DNA of 40,313 nucleotides from Bacteroidaceae bacterium. Lineage in GTDB: Bacteria; Bacteroidota; Bacteroidia; Bacteroidales; Bacteroidaceae. Shown here piece after piece: positions 33,547 through 40,313 of the stretch. The position numbers and the translations under genes were made by a program. The DNA is taken from NCBI GenBank assembly GCA_017534535.1, contig JAFXVZ010000025.1, forward strand, positions 1 through 40,313, given 5' to 3'. How positions within the stretch are numbered: position 1 is the stretch's first letter; each line of letters starts with the position of its first letter. Under the pieces are notes generated by a model. It had not been told where the DNA came from. It worked only from the letters and a program-made list of their open reading frames with translations, and did no database searches.

Positions 33547-35187
33547 TTATTTATAGTAATCCTTCTCCACCGCTGACTGCACTAATTGATTCATACCTTG
33601 CCAGCTCCACATCTCGCGGTCGTAACCATTGCGACCTATGATGCCGGAGAACTCCTCGTCAATTCTCGGATTGGGAATACTTCGAGAGCCCCCGACATAC
33701 TTGAACAAGCCACCAAACTCCTCTGGATCCCAAACATAGATATCGAAGTAGTATGCATTGTCACTGCCATAACGTCCCAGACAAACGAGGGCGTCGGAGT
33801 AGCCGTCATGGTTCACGTCTTTCAAAATCACCCGGGACACCTCTTTCATGTCAAGAGGCTTACCTGGCAGGGCTAAATGCCACTGTTGCAAAGGAAGGTC
33901 GTAACCCAAGTTCAAGTCATAAACCAATGTTCCGTCTTCATCAATAATATTATTCTCATCCCAATAAGGGATATACTTTTTGTGGTCGTTATTACCGTCA
34001 GAGAGGTCAAGAGGCTTGTCATTGGTGAGGTCTGGGAGAAACACTAATTCTGAAGACTCCTCCTGTGGTTCAGCCAAATATTTTATCATCGCCTCCAACA
34101 AGTCATCCTCAGCCTCTTTGCCGTCAGAATCTGTGTAATACCTAATGATATTGTGCACGCGCCAGTCACCTTCTTCACGGCAAAATTCAAACTTCTGGTG
34201 AACAGTCTGTATGGAACTCCAGAGTACGAAATCAACCAAAGCCGTGCCTTTATTTAAATCCAGTTCCAAAAACTTGATGTCACGCACCTCAAAAGCATCA
34301 GGATTGTCATCCTGCATCTGAGTCCAAAGGTCATCGTTGAAGAAGCCTATTTCCTCCACATCAGCATCTTTCCTATCCACCGCTGCTATCGTATCCCACC
34401 AAGTATGACAGGCAAATCGATTAATGTCTTCTTTTTTCTGAGCAATCACGTCATACAACTCCCTGATGCGCCCCACAATATCCTCCTCAATCATCTCAAC
34501 AGAAGTTCCTTCCAGAACCTCCTCTTTAGGGTCTTCAGGTCTCGAGGCTTCCTCACTCTTGATCAGCTGGATGTTCATCTGCTCCACAATGCTCAATTTA
34601 ATGGCATCATTGTTATTGCCAGGCTTGTACCAACGCACATTGCTAAAGTACTCTTGCAAGTCCTCCGACTGGAAACGATAACCGTGATAAGCCAAAATCT
34701 TATTACGTAATATTCTCAACTCCTTCTTGGTAGCAACATAATTCTGCAGGTAGGCACGGTTGAGCAGAACACCATTAACAGCATTCCAAGGCTCTTCCTG
34801 CCCCATCATCATCTGCAACTCACGGCATTCGTCCTCATTGTTAGTAGTCTGTTCCATCGTCCACATGATGTCACCGTTGGGCTTGCGGACTGCTAAAAAA
34901 CTCTCACCCTCTTGACGGATATGCTGTACCCTCCAGCCAAATTCTGCACCGAAAGGACAATCATCTGCCTCTCGGCTTGGAATGATCTTATACTCCCCCT
35001 CCTTGACCTTTTCCAAAGTCAATTCATCACCCTGACTGGTGGTCATATAAAAAATCGTACCCATTCTTATTTCCTTAACAGTGTAAAGGTTTTCACCATC
35101 CCAGAACTTATGATCCAAATGAATAGTCTGAGCCTGTAGTAAGGTAGCAATAAGAGACGTCATTAATATAGAAACAATCTTCTTCAT
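33547..35187 (-). CDS. secreted YARHG-domain protein
   Basis: This protein of about 546 residues has a signal peptide (MKKIVSILMTSLIATLLQAQ). A YARHG domain covers about 149-211 (LRILRNKILAYHGYRF, then WYKPG). A middle region resembles DUF3828-type nuclear-transport-like folds, and the C-terminus carries a calcium-loop-like DVNHDGYSD of FG-GAP/VCBS type. The frame runs to 35235, but ATG 35187 gives a standard signal peptide. YARHG domains are extracellular and thought to bind cell-wall material. It is the last of the murK-murQ operon genes, 62 bp after the 400-residue secreted protein; a TATATTTG box (plus 35212-35219) may give it an extra start site. Confidence 0.82.
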   Translation of the reverse strand: MKKIVSILMTSLIATLLQAQTIHLDHKFWDGENLYTVKEIRMGTIFYMTTSQGDELTLEKVKEGEYKIIPSREADDCPFGAEFGWRVQHIRQEGESFLAVRKPNGDIMWTMEQTTNNEDECRELQMMMGQEEPWNAVNGVLLNRAYLQNYVATKKELRILRNKILAYHGYRFQSEDLQEYFSNVRWYKPGNNNDAIKLSIVEQMNIQLIKSEEASRPEDPKEEVLEGTSVEMIEEDIVGRIRELYDVIAQKKEDINRFACHTWWDTIAAVDRKDADVEEIGFFNDDLWTQMQDDNPDAFEVRDIKFLELDLNKGTALVDFVLWSSIQTVHQKFEFCREEGDWRVHNIIRYYTDSDGKEAEDDLLEAMIKYLAEPQEESSELVFLPDLTNDKPLDLSDGNNDHKKYIPYWDENNIIDEDGTLVYDLNLGYDLPLQQWHLALPGKPLDMKEVSRVILKDVNHDGYSDALVCLGRYGSDNAYYFDIYVWDPEEFGGLFKYVGGSRSIPNPRIDEEFSGIIGRNGYDREMWSWQGMNQLVQSAVEKDYYK

Positions 35188-35249
35188 ATAGGTATTAAAT
35201 TTTTCTGGCTTCAAATATAAAAAAATATAATGCACCTTTTCCTACTAAG

Positions 35250-36452
35250 CTATTGTTCAATGAACACAGAGCCGTTCCAAGTCAGGCTTTTTTCAATTAA
35301 CTTTCCTGAGGACGTATGTAAAATATAAACAATGGTTTGTCCTGCGCGAGGAAGCTTATGACTGATACCAGACACATCTGTAGGAAAATCAATGTCAATA
35401 CCAATGTCACCATCATATACAGGCTGCATCTTGCGAGTGTCAGTATCATAAACGAAGAATTCTAAGCCAGTATATTGTCCCATGATAGCCTTGTCATTCA
35501 CAAAATAATCGTTGGAAAGAGCCACAAGTGTATGATGACCATCAGCATAGTCGAAGGCTCTGCACTCAATAACCATACGCTCTGTGTCAGACTCTTCGCT
35601 ATCATAGCCCACATAGTTATATTGCGTGTCAACAATGAGTTCTTCACCTGGCATGAGCTTCATACCTTCACGATATAACTCCCAAGCATCCTTCAGTGAA
35701 CCCAAGGCTTCGCCTACATCTTCAGGAGAAAGAAATGCTTCCACAAAGTCCTTAATGGTGGGCTTATCTCCTTTATAGCTTACTGTGATGCCGTCAGCTG
35801 GAGTGCCGTCATCATAGTCGAATGGTTCAGTTTTAGCATATACAGGCTGCATACCATCCCAAGAAAAGGTATGGTGCACAGGACCATCTTCACCCCACTC
35901 CTCTACAACAACATCTTTACCCACTTTTGGCAAGTGGCAGAAGATTTGCGTGTAAGGGTCTCTATCTCCCCACCTATAACCCTTCAAAATGTCAGGCTCA
36001 GGGGTGAGTGTCTTTTGCTGAGGATCATAGTCGTAGAAGCAAACGAAATCGATGAAGGGATCGGTAGGCTTACCCAAGCAAACAGCTAAGAGTTTGTGGC
36101 CATTATTACGGTTCCAGTAGCAGGCTGACATATAAGCGCCATCTGTACCCCCATCGTTAACCTCGGCATAGCCGTTCTTGATATCAATGGTGACCATCAG
36201 TCCTGTTTCCTCATCGAGCACCTCCTTGGCGAGACCTTTCTCCATGGTGTTCCTCAATGCGCCCACCATCCATGTGGGCCATGTCTGGTCGAAACGCTCC
36301 AGCATAATGCCTAAGCTTCCATTAATTACATTGTCGATGGTCTTGGTCTTCCATCCCTGCTCAATATCTTCCAGAGAGGCATATTCTCTTTCTTGAGCCC
36401 AGGCAGATACTGATGATAGTAGTACTGCTAAGATAACAATCAGCTTTTTCAT
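35250..36452 (-). CDS. secreted protein of unknown function (400 aa)
   Basis: This 400-residue protein has a clear signal peptide (MKKLIVILAVLLSSVSAWAQ) and an acidic, beta-rich mature part rich in Asp, Gly and Tyr. I do not recognise a domain. The C-terminus (GQTIVYILHTSSGKLIEKSL) resembles a beta-sandwich end. It starts 6 bp after the murQ stop and is almost certainly co-transcribed with murK-murQ. A periplasmic or surface role linked to peptidoglycan fragments is inferred from position only. Confidence 0.75.
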   Translation of the reverse strand: MKKLIVILAVLLSSVSAWAQEREYASLEDIEQGWKTKTIDNVINGSLGIMLERFDQTWPTWMVGALRNTMEKGLAKEVLDEETGLMVTIDIKNGYAEVNDGGTDGAYMSACYWNRNNGHKLLAVCLGKPTDPFIDFVCFYDYDPQQKTLTPEPDILKGYRWGDRDPYTQIFCHLPKVGKDVVVEEWGEDGPVHHTFSWDGMQPVYAKTEPFDYDDGTPADGITVSYKGDKPTIKDFVEAFLSPEDVGEALGSLKDAWELYREGMKLMPGEELIVDTQYNYVGYDSEESDTERMVIECRAFDYADGHHTLVALSNDYFVNDKAIMGQYTGLEFFVYDTDTRKMQPVYDGDIGIDIDFPTDVSGISHKLPRAGQTIVYILHTSSGKLIEKSLTWNGSVFIEQ

Positions 36453-36458
36453 ATTATG

Positions 36459-37271
36459 CTATTTTTGTTTATTGTTATATACATCCACAGCCGCACGAAC
36501 AGAGCCATGCTTTAAGAGCAGATCTTTGGCTGTGGCATAATCGTCAAGTCCTGTCTCAAGCATTATCATGCGTGTACCTCGATCCACCAGCTTGGCATTG
36601 GTGAGTTGCATATCCACCATACGGTTGCCTTTTACATGTCCCAATCGAATCATAACTGCTGTGGAAATCATATTGATAATGAGTTTTGCAGCTGTACCAG
36701 ATTTCATGCGGGTACTACCTGTTACAAACTCAGGACCCACTATACATTCGATGGGAACATCACAAACGGCCCCTGCACGCGAACCACTGTTGCAGGAGAT
36801 GATGGAGGTGAGGAGTCCTGCTTCACGAGCCTGTTGGAGGGCTCCCACCACGTATGGAGCACCACCTGAGGCAGAAATGCCAATGAGTGTATCGTCAGGT
36901 ACGGGATGGTAGGCAAGTACATCTTGCCAACCTTGCTCAAGCTTGTCTTCAGCACCCTCCACCGCATTCCGGAGAGCCACATCGCCACCAGCGATAATCC
37001 CGATAAACTTGTTATAAACTCCATAAGTGGGCGGTATCTCAGAGGCATCAATCACACCTAGTCGGCCACTGGTGCCAGCACCAATGTAGAACACCCTGCC
37101 ACCTCGTTGCATCCTCTGCACGATGGCATCTACCAACGTCTTAATCTGCGGAATGCACGCTCCTACAGCCAAGGGTACAGTCCTGTCTTCGGCATTGATT
37201 CCCATGAGGATTTCCTCAGTGGACATCTTTTCAAGATGGTCATATATAGATGATTTCTCGGTATCAATCAT
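36459..37271 (-). CDS. murQ: N-acetylmuramic acid 6-phosphate etherase
   Basis: This 270-residue SIS-domain enzyme splits MurNAc-6-P into GlcNAc-6-P and D-lactate in peptidoglycan recycling. Signatures include the GAGTSGRLGVIDASEIPPTY segment binding the sugar phosphate and the catalytic-site region GVICS-like GISASGGAPYVVGAL. The later EFVTGSTRMKSGTAAKLIIN is a hallmark of MurQ. ATG 37271 (MIDTEKSS) is preferred over the longer frame from 37379. The first 4 bp overlap the end of the upstream kinase gene, so the two steps are translationally coupled. Confidence 0.95.
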   Translation of the reverse strand: MIDTEKSSIYDHLEKMSTEEILMGINAEDRTVPLAVGACIPQIKTLVDAIVQRMQRGGRVFYIGAGTSGRLGVIDASEIPPTYGVYNKFIGIIAGGDVALRNAVEGAEDKLEQGWQDVLAYHPVPDDTLIGISASGGAPYVVGALQQAREAGLLTSIISCNSGSRAGAVCDVPIECIVGPEFVTGSTRMKSGTAAKLIINMISTAVMIRLGHVKGNRMVDMQLTNAKLVDRGTRMIMLETGLDDYATAKDLLLKHGSVRAAVDVYNNKQK

Positions 37272-38119
37272 AACTTTAAATGATATTGACAAAGTCCCTC
37301 GATAGGAGTCTTGATGAAGCGTGAGATGTGAATGCCAGCCTTGTCCATGAGTGGGCGAATGATGTCTTGGAATGCCCAACCCAGTCCGCCAACAATGCCC
37401 ACCGGATAGGTATCCACATCATAGCGCAGCAAAGCACGGTCGATGAACGCCTGGAAATTCTTTTCTATGAGTCCCTTGACGTATGGATCATCATAATGGC
37501 GTAGTAAGAATGGCGCCAGGCTGCCCAAGTAACCCGAAGGCGAGTCACTGCGATAGACATTTTGCACTATGCCGGCATATGAAGAATCAAATTCCTTTGA
37601 GAAATCCTCTGACACGCTGTCAGGAACAAGTCCCTTGATGAAGTCTGCAAGGAAGAGTTTGCCCAAGCAGGCACCACTACCTTCATCTCCCAAAATATAA
37701 CCACCAGTATAGACTTTTTGTGTGAGATGGGTGCCATCGTAAAAGCAAGTGTTTGAGCCTGTACCCAGGATGGCAGTAATGCCAGGATGACGGCCACATA
37801 CACTACGTGCTGCTCCCATCATATCGTTCTGGATATCAATGTCAGGAATTGCTGATATCGCCCAGATGTGATTGTACAGTTCTTGGGCTACCTCAGATGT
37901 CACCACGCCAGCAGTATAAAAGTAAAAACCTGTCGCGCCCTCTAAGCCTTCTGAGGTAAAGGCTTCTGTGAGGGTGGCTTTGACGGCATCCATTCTCATG
38001 GCAGAGACATTGGTCCCGGCACGCACGAAACGTTTCACTTCGCTACCGTCTTTTTTGTTCAAAACGCGCCAGTCGCTCTTTGTTGCTCCACTTTCTACAA
38101 TGATGATATTGTTTTTCAT
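37268..38119 (-). CDS. BadF/BadG-type sugar kinase, probably MurNAc/GlcNAc kinase (MurK-like)
   Basis: This 283-residue ASKHA-fold kinase of the BadF/BadG/BcrA/BcrD family starts with the phosphate-binding IIIVESGATKSDWRV loop, and its second ATP motif is GITAILGTGSNTCFYDG (about 125-141). Relatives phosphorylate N-acetylglucosamine or N-acetylmuramic acid. The 4-bp overlap with murQ makes MurNAc the likely substrate, as in the Tannerella murTKQ cluster; no MurT-like transporter is present here. ATG 38119 is the family-type start. Its promoter on the minus strand is listed separately. Confidence 0.87.
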   Translation of the reverse strand: MKNNIIIVESGATKSDWRVLNKKDGSEVKRFVRAGTNVSAMRMDAVKATLTEAFTSEGLEGATGFYFYTAGVVTSEVAQELYNHIWAISAIPDIDIQNDMMGAARSVCGRHPGITAILGTGSNTCFYDGTHLTQKVYTGGYILGDEGSGACLGKLFLADFIKGLVPDSVSEDFSKEFDSSYAGIVQNVYRSDSPSGYLGSLAPFLLRHYDDPYVKGLIEKNFQAFIDRALLRYDVDTYPVGIVGGLGWAFQDIIRPLMDKAGIHISRFIKTPIEGLCQYHLKL

Positions 38120-38146
38120 TTTCAAGGTTTGCATTTACATAGCGTA

Positions 38147-38177
38147 CAAAGTTACGCAAAATCGAGAGCAGAACAAA
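38147..38177 (-). promoter_or_regulatory. sigma-ABfr promoter of the murK-murQ operon
   Basis: Minus strand: TTTG (plus CAAA 38174-38177), 19-nt spacer, TAACTTTG (plus 38147-38154). A short inverted repeat GCGTA/TACGC straddles the -7 box, and a GTAACTT/AAGTTAC inverted repeat lies at 38210-38228. Either may be a regulator site. Confidence 0.65.
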
Positions 38178-38348
38178 ATTTGCTTGCATATTTTTTATGC
38201 CGAGATGGAGTAACTTATCTAAAGTTACGCAAAAAATTTAATTATGGCACCCATTAACATTATTTTGCAAGTTTTTTTCACTCTCTTGCCTATTTATTCT
38301 TTATCTTTACAAACTTTAAAGTATAATATCAACTTAAACTTTAAGAAT

Positions 38349-39158
38349 ATGTTAGAGAAGATTCAACAAACAGCTGAATTCCTGAAAGGAAAAATGACGA
38401 GCCAACCAGATACAGCTATTATTCTGGGTACGGGCTTGGGTGGACTCTCCAAAGAGATTACTGACAAGACGGAGATACCTTATGAAGACATACCCAACTT
38501 CCCCGTATCGACCGTTGAAGGTCATAGTGGGAAACTGATTTTTGGTAAATTAGGCAAGAAAGACATCATTGCCATGCAAGGACGCTTCCATTTCTATGAG
38601 GGATACTCATTGAAAGAGGTAACCTTCCCCATCAGGGTATTCCGTGAATTGGGTATCAAGACACTGTTTGTGTCGAACGCCAGTGGTGGTACCAACCTTT
38701 CATTTCACGTAGGTGATTTAATGATCATCACCGACCATATCAATTTCATCTTAGACAACCCATTGGTGGGTCCTAACATCGATTACGGTCCAAGATTCCC
38801 AAGCATGCATGAGGCATACGACAAGGAGTTGATCAGAAAAGCCGATGCCATAGCCAAAGAGCTGGGCATCAAAGTACAACATGGTGTTTATCTCGCTACT
38901 AAAGGTCCTACCTTTGAGACTCCAGCCGAATACAAGATGTTCCGTACATGGGGGGCAGATGCCGTGGGTATGTCAACCGTTCCTGAGGTAATTGTGGCTG
39001 TACATTGTGGCATCAAGGTCTTTGGCGTTTCTGTCATTACCGACATGGGAGGTGGTGAAGAGGTCGAGGAAGTGAGCCATGAGGAAGTGCAGATTGCTGC
39101 TGCCAAGGCAGAGCCTAATATGATGGCGATTATGCGAGAAATGATTAACCGCGCCTGA
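38349..39158 (+). CDS. purine-nucleoside phosphorylase
   Basis: This 269-residue trimeric-type (class I) phosphorylase splits inosine or guanosine with phosphate to base and ribose 1-phosphate. Motifs include GTGLGGLSKEI, TVEGHSGKLIFGKL (phosphate and sugar binding), MQGRFHFYEGYS, VSNASGGTN, and KGPTFETPAEYKMFRTWGAD of the active site. The frame opens at 38244, but ATG 38349 (MLEKIQQ) is the normal start; the extra N-terminus looks like translated AT-rich leader. thiL follows after 14 bp, so they share a transcript. Confidence 0.95.
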   Translation: MLEKIQQTAEFLKGKMTSQPDTAIILGTGLGGLSKEITDKTEIPYEDIPNFPVSTVEGHSGKLIFGKLGKKDIIAMQGRFHFYEGYSLKEVTFPIRVFRELGIKTLFVSNASGGTNLSFHVGDLMIITDHINFILDNPLVGPNIDYGPRFPSMHEAYDKELIRKADAIAKELGIKVQHGVYLATKGPTFETPAEYKMFRTWGADAVGMSTVPEVIVAVHCGIKVFGVSVITDMGGGEEVEEVSHEEVQIAAAKAEPNMMAIMREMINRA

Positions 39159-39172
39159 CACCTATTATATTT

Positions 39173-40201
39173 ATGAGAACAGAAATAGCTACATTGGGTG
39201 AGTTTGGTTTGATTGACCACCTCACCAAAGGCATCAAGCCCATACACAAATCTACATTGAAAGGTGTGGGCGATGATGCAGCTGTCCTCTCCTACCCTGA
39301 CAAGAAGGTATTGGTAACCACTGACTTGCTGTTGGAAGGGGTGCATTTCGACTTAGTCTATACACCCCTGAAGCACTTGGGCTATAAAGCAGCCGTGGTG
39401 AACTTTAGCGATATCTATGCCATGAATGGCAAGCCTCGTCAGATTACCGTTTCACTGGGCATCTCCAAACGTTTCTCAGTGGAAGACATGGAGATGCTAT
39501 ATGCTGGCATACGAGTGGCATGTGAGGATTATGGTGTGGATATTGTGGGTGGTGACACCACTTCGTCGTTGACAGGCCTGACCATCAGCATCACTTGTAT
39601 CGGTGAAGCAGATAGGGAAAAAATCGTGTATCGTAATGGCGCCCAGGAAACCGACTTGATTTGCGTGAGTGGCAACCTGGGGGCTGCTTATATGGGCTTG
39701 CAACTCTTGGAGCGTGAAAAAGCTGTACTGAAAGGAGCGAGCAAGGATGTGCAACCCGATTTCGCTGGAAAGGAGTATATCCTGGAACGCCAACTGAAGC
39801 CTGAGGCTCGTAAGGATATCATCGAGATCTTAGCAACGGCTGGTATCAAGCCTACGGCGATGATAGATATCTCTGATGGATTGTCTTCAGAACTGATACA
39901 CATCTGCAAGCAGAGCGGCAAAGGATGCAGGATTTATGAGGAACATTTGCCTATAGATTACCAAACGGCAGCAATGGCAGAGGAATTTAACATGAACCTC
40001 ACCACTTGTGCCCTGAACGGTGGAGAAGACTATGAATTGCTGTTCACTGTGCCATTGGCTTATCACGAGAAGATACAGGAAATCAGTGATATAAGGCTGA
40101 TTGGCCATGTCACGAAGCCTGAATTGGGATGTGCATTGGTTACCCGTGATGGACAGGAATTCGAGTTGAAAGCTCAAGGATGGAATCCGCTGAAACAATA
40201 G
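39173..40201 (+). CDS. thiL: thiamine-monophosphate kinase
   Basis: This 342-residue enzyme makes thiamine diphosphate from thiamine monophosphate and ATP. ThiL marks are visible: GVGDDAAVL near residue 30, an extended VTTDLLLEGVHFDL, DIVGGDTTSSL (about 123-133), and MIDISDGLSSEL towards the C-terminus, which bind Mg2+ and ATP. It lies 14 bp after the phosphorylase gene. No TPP riboswitch is seen in front of this operon, so regulation by thiamine is not indicated. Confidence 0.95.
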   Translation: MRTEIATLGEFGLIDHLTKGIKPIHKSTLKGVGDDAAVLSYPDKKVLVTTDLLLEGVHFDLVYTPLKHLGYKAAVVNFSDIYAMNGKPRQITVSLGISKRFSVEDMEMLYAGIRVACEDYGVDIVGGDTTSSLTGLTISITCIGEADREKIVYRNGAQETDLICVSGNLGAAYMGLQLLEREKAVLKGASKDVQPDFAGKEYILERQLKPEARKDIIEILATAGIKPTAMIDISDGLSSELIHICKQSGKGCRIYEEHLPIDYQTAAMAEEFNMNLTTCALNGGEDYELLFTVPLAYHEKIQEISDIRLIGHVTKPELGCALVTRDGQEFELKAQGWNPLKQ

Positions 40202-40226
40202 ATTTTTGAAAATTTTCCGCAGAAAG

Positions 40227-40258
40227 TTTGGTGGATTCAAAAATATGTTATACCTTTG
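40227..40258 (+). promoter_or_regulatory. sigma-ABfr promoter of the tRNA gene
   Basis: TTTG at 40227-40230, a 20-nt spacer and TACCTTTG at 40251-40258 match the consensus perfectly. Start near 40265; the leader contains a TATCG-AAAA-CGATA hairpin (40266-40279) just before the tRNA. Confidence 0.8.
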
Positions 40259-40292
40259 CACCCGTTATCGAAAACGATAGCAGCAAAGTGAT

Positions 40293-40313
40293 GGTGTCAT
40301 AGCTCAGTTGGTA
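40293..40313 (+). tRNA. tRNA 5' end (partial, cut by window edge), possibly tRNA-Phe
   Basis: The final 21 bases GGTGTCATAGCTCAGTTGG-TA form a 5' acceptor strand (GGTGTCA) followed by TA and the conserved D-arm GCTCAGTTGGTA. The anticodon lies outside the window. The same 5' sequence is familiar from Bacteroides tRNA-Phe, but that assignment is memory-based and not proven here. Confidence 0.8.

Noticed and set aside
38244-38348. N-terminal extension of the purine nucleoside phosphorylase
   Set aside because: The extra 35 residues are AT-rich leader-like sequence, and the family starts at MLEKI.
40202-40244. ATTTTTGAA/TTCAAAAAT inverted repeat as a thiL terminator
   Set aside because: The stem is A+T only, the loop is long, no T tract follows, and it encloses the -33 box of the tRNA promoter.

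Overview
The window reads as an ordinary chromosomal stretch of an anaerobic or microaerophilic Bacteroidota, most likely a Prevotellaceae member (Prevotella/Segatella-like). The evidence is a Bacteroides-type aerotolerance (bat) operon, a Dcu-type C4-dicarboxylate carrier, TonB-dependent uptake, lipid A and MurNAc-recycling genes, few Shine-Dalgarno sequences, and repeated Bacteroidota sigma-ABfr promoters (TTTG, about 20 nt, TAnnTTTG). Species cannot be fixed from this sequence alone.

Layout. 1-3.2 kb: the end of the bat operon (batC tail, batD, batE) and a small conserved DNA-binding-like protein. 3.3-5.3 kb: a minus-strand Dcu carrier plus GNAT acetyltransferase, divergent from aspS (5.4-7.1 kb). 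7.2-11.1 kb: queF, an AraC regulator, a DUF1893 protein and a TonB-dependent receptor. 11.4-15.4 kb: a short Crp/Fnr-type regulator convergent with, and overlapping, an operon of an S9 peptidase and a second AraC regulator. 15.4-23 kb: plus-strand housekeeping genes (SpoU rRNA/tRNA methyltransferase, MATE exporter, DUF3737 plus PatB-type C-S lyase, sppA, lpxK). 23-25.4 kb: an apparent 87-nt structured leader or small RNA, then a large RING + TerD-like protein. 25.4-26.2 kb: a ZIP metal transporter. 26.2-33.4 kb: an accessory island of small minus-strand genes. 33.5-38.1 kb: a murK-like kinase, murQ and two secreted proteins in one operon. 38.3-40.2 kb: purine nucleoside phosphorylase and thiL. 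The window ends inside a tRNA gene that has its own promoter.

The most unusual part is the 26.2-33.4 kb island. Two minus-strand operons start from promoters sharing a 39-nt block (29 of 39 positions identical by eye, same distance to the -33 and -7 boxes). Both carry a CDP-alcohol phosphatidyltransferase gene at an ATGA junction: intact in the right operon, and an internally deleted remnant in the left one. A second remnant, the N-terminus of the left operon's membrane protein, lies downstream of that operon, and the left operon's first gene is a truncated isoprenylcysteine-methyltransferase-like protein. This looks like a duplicated, co-regulated gene cluster undergoing turnover. No CRISPR array, phage, integrase or insertion sequence was recognised.

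Other items to check are the solitary RING-TerD protein with its terminator-like leader, and the excludon-like arrangement in which the only visible minus-strand terminator for the peptidase-araC operon lies beyond the whole convergent crp-type gene. The pairing of MurNAc recycling with a YARHG-domain secreted protein is also worth a look.
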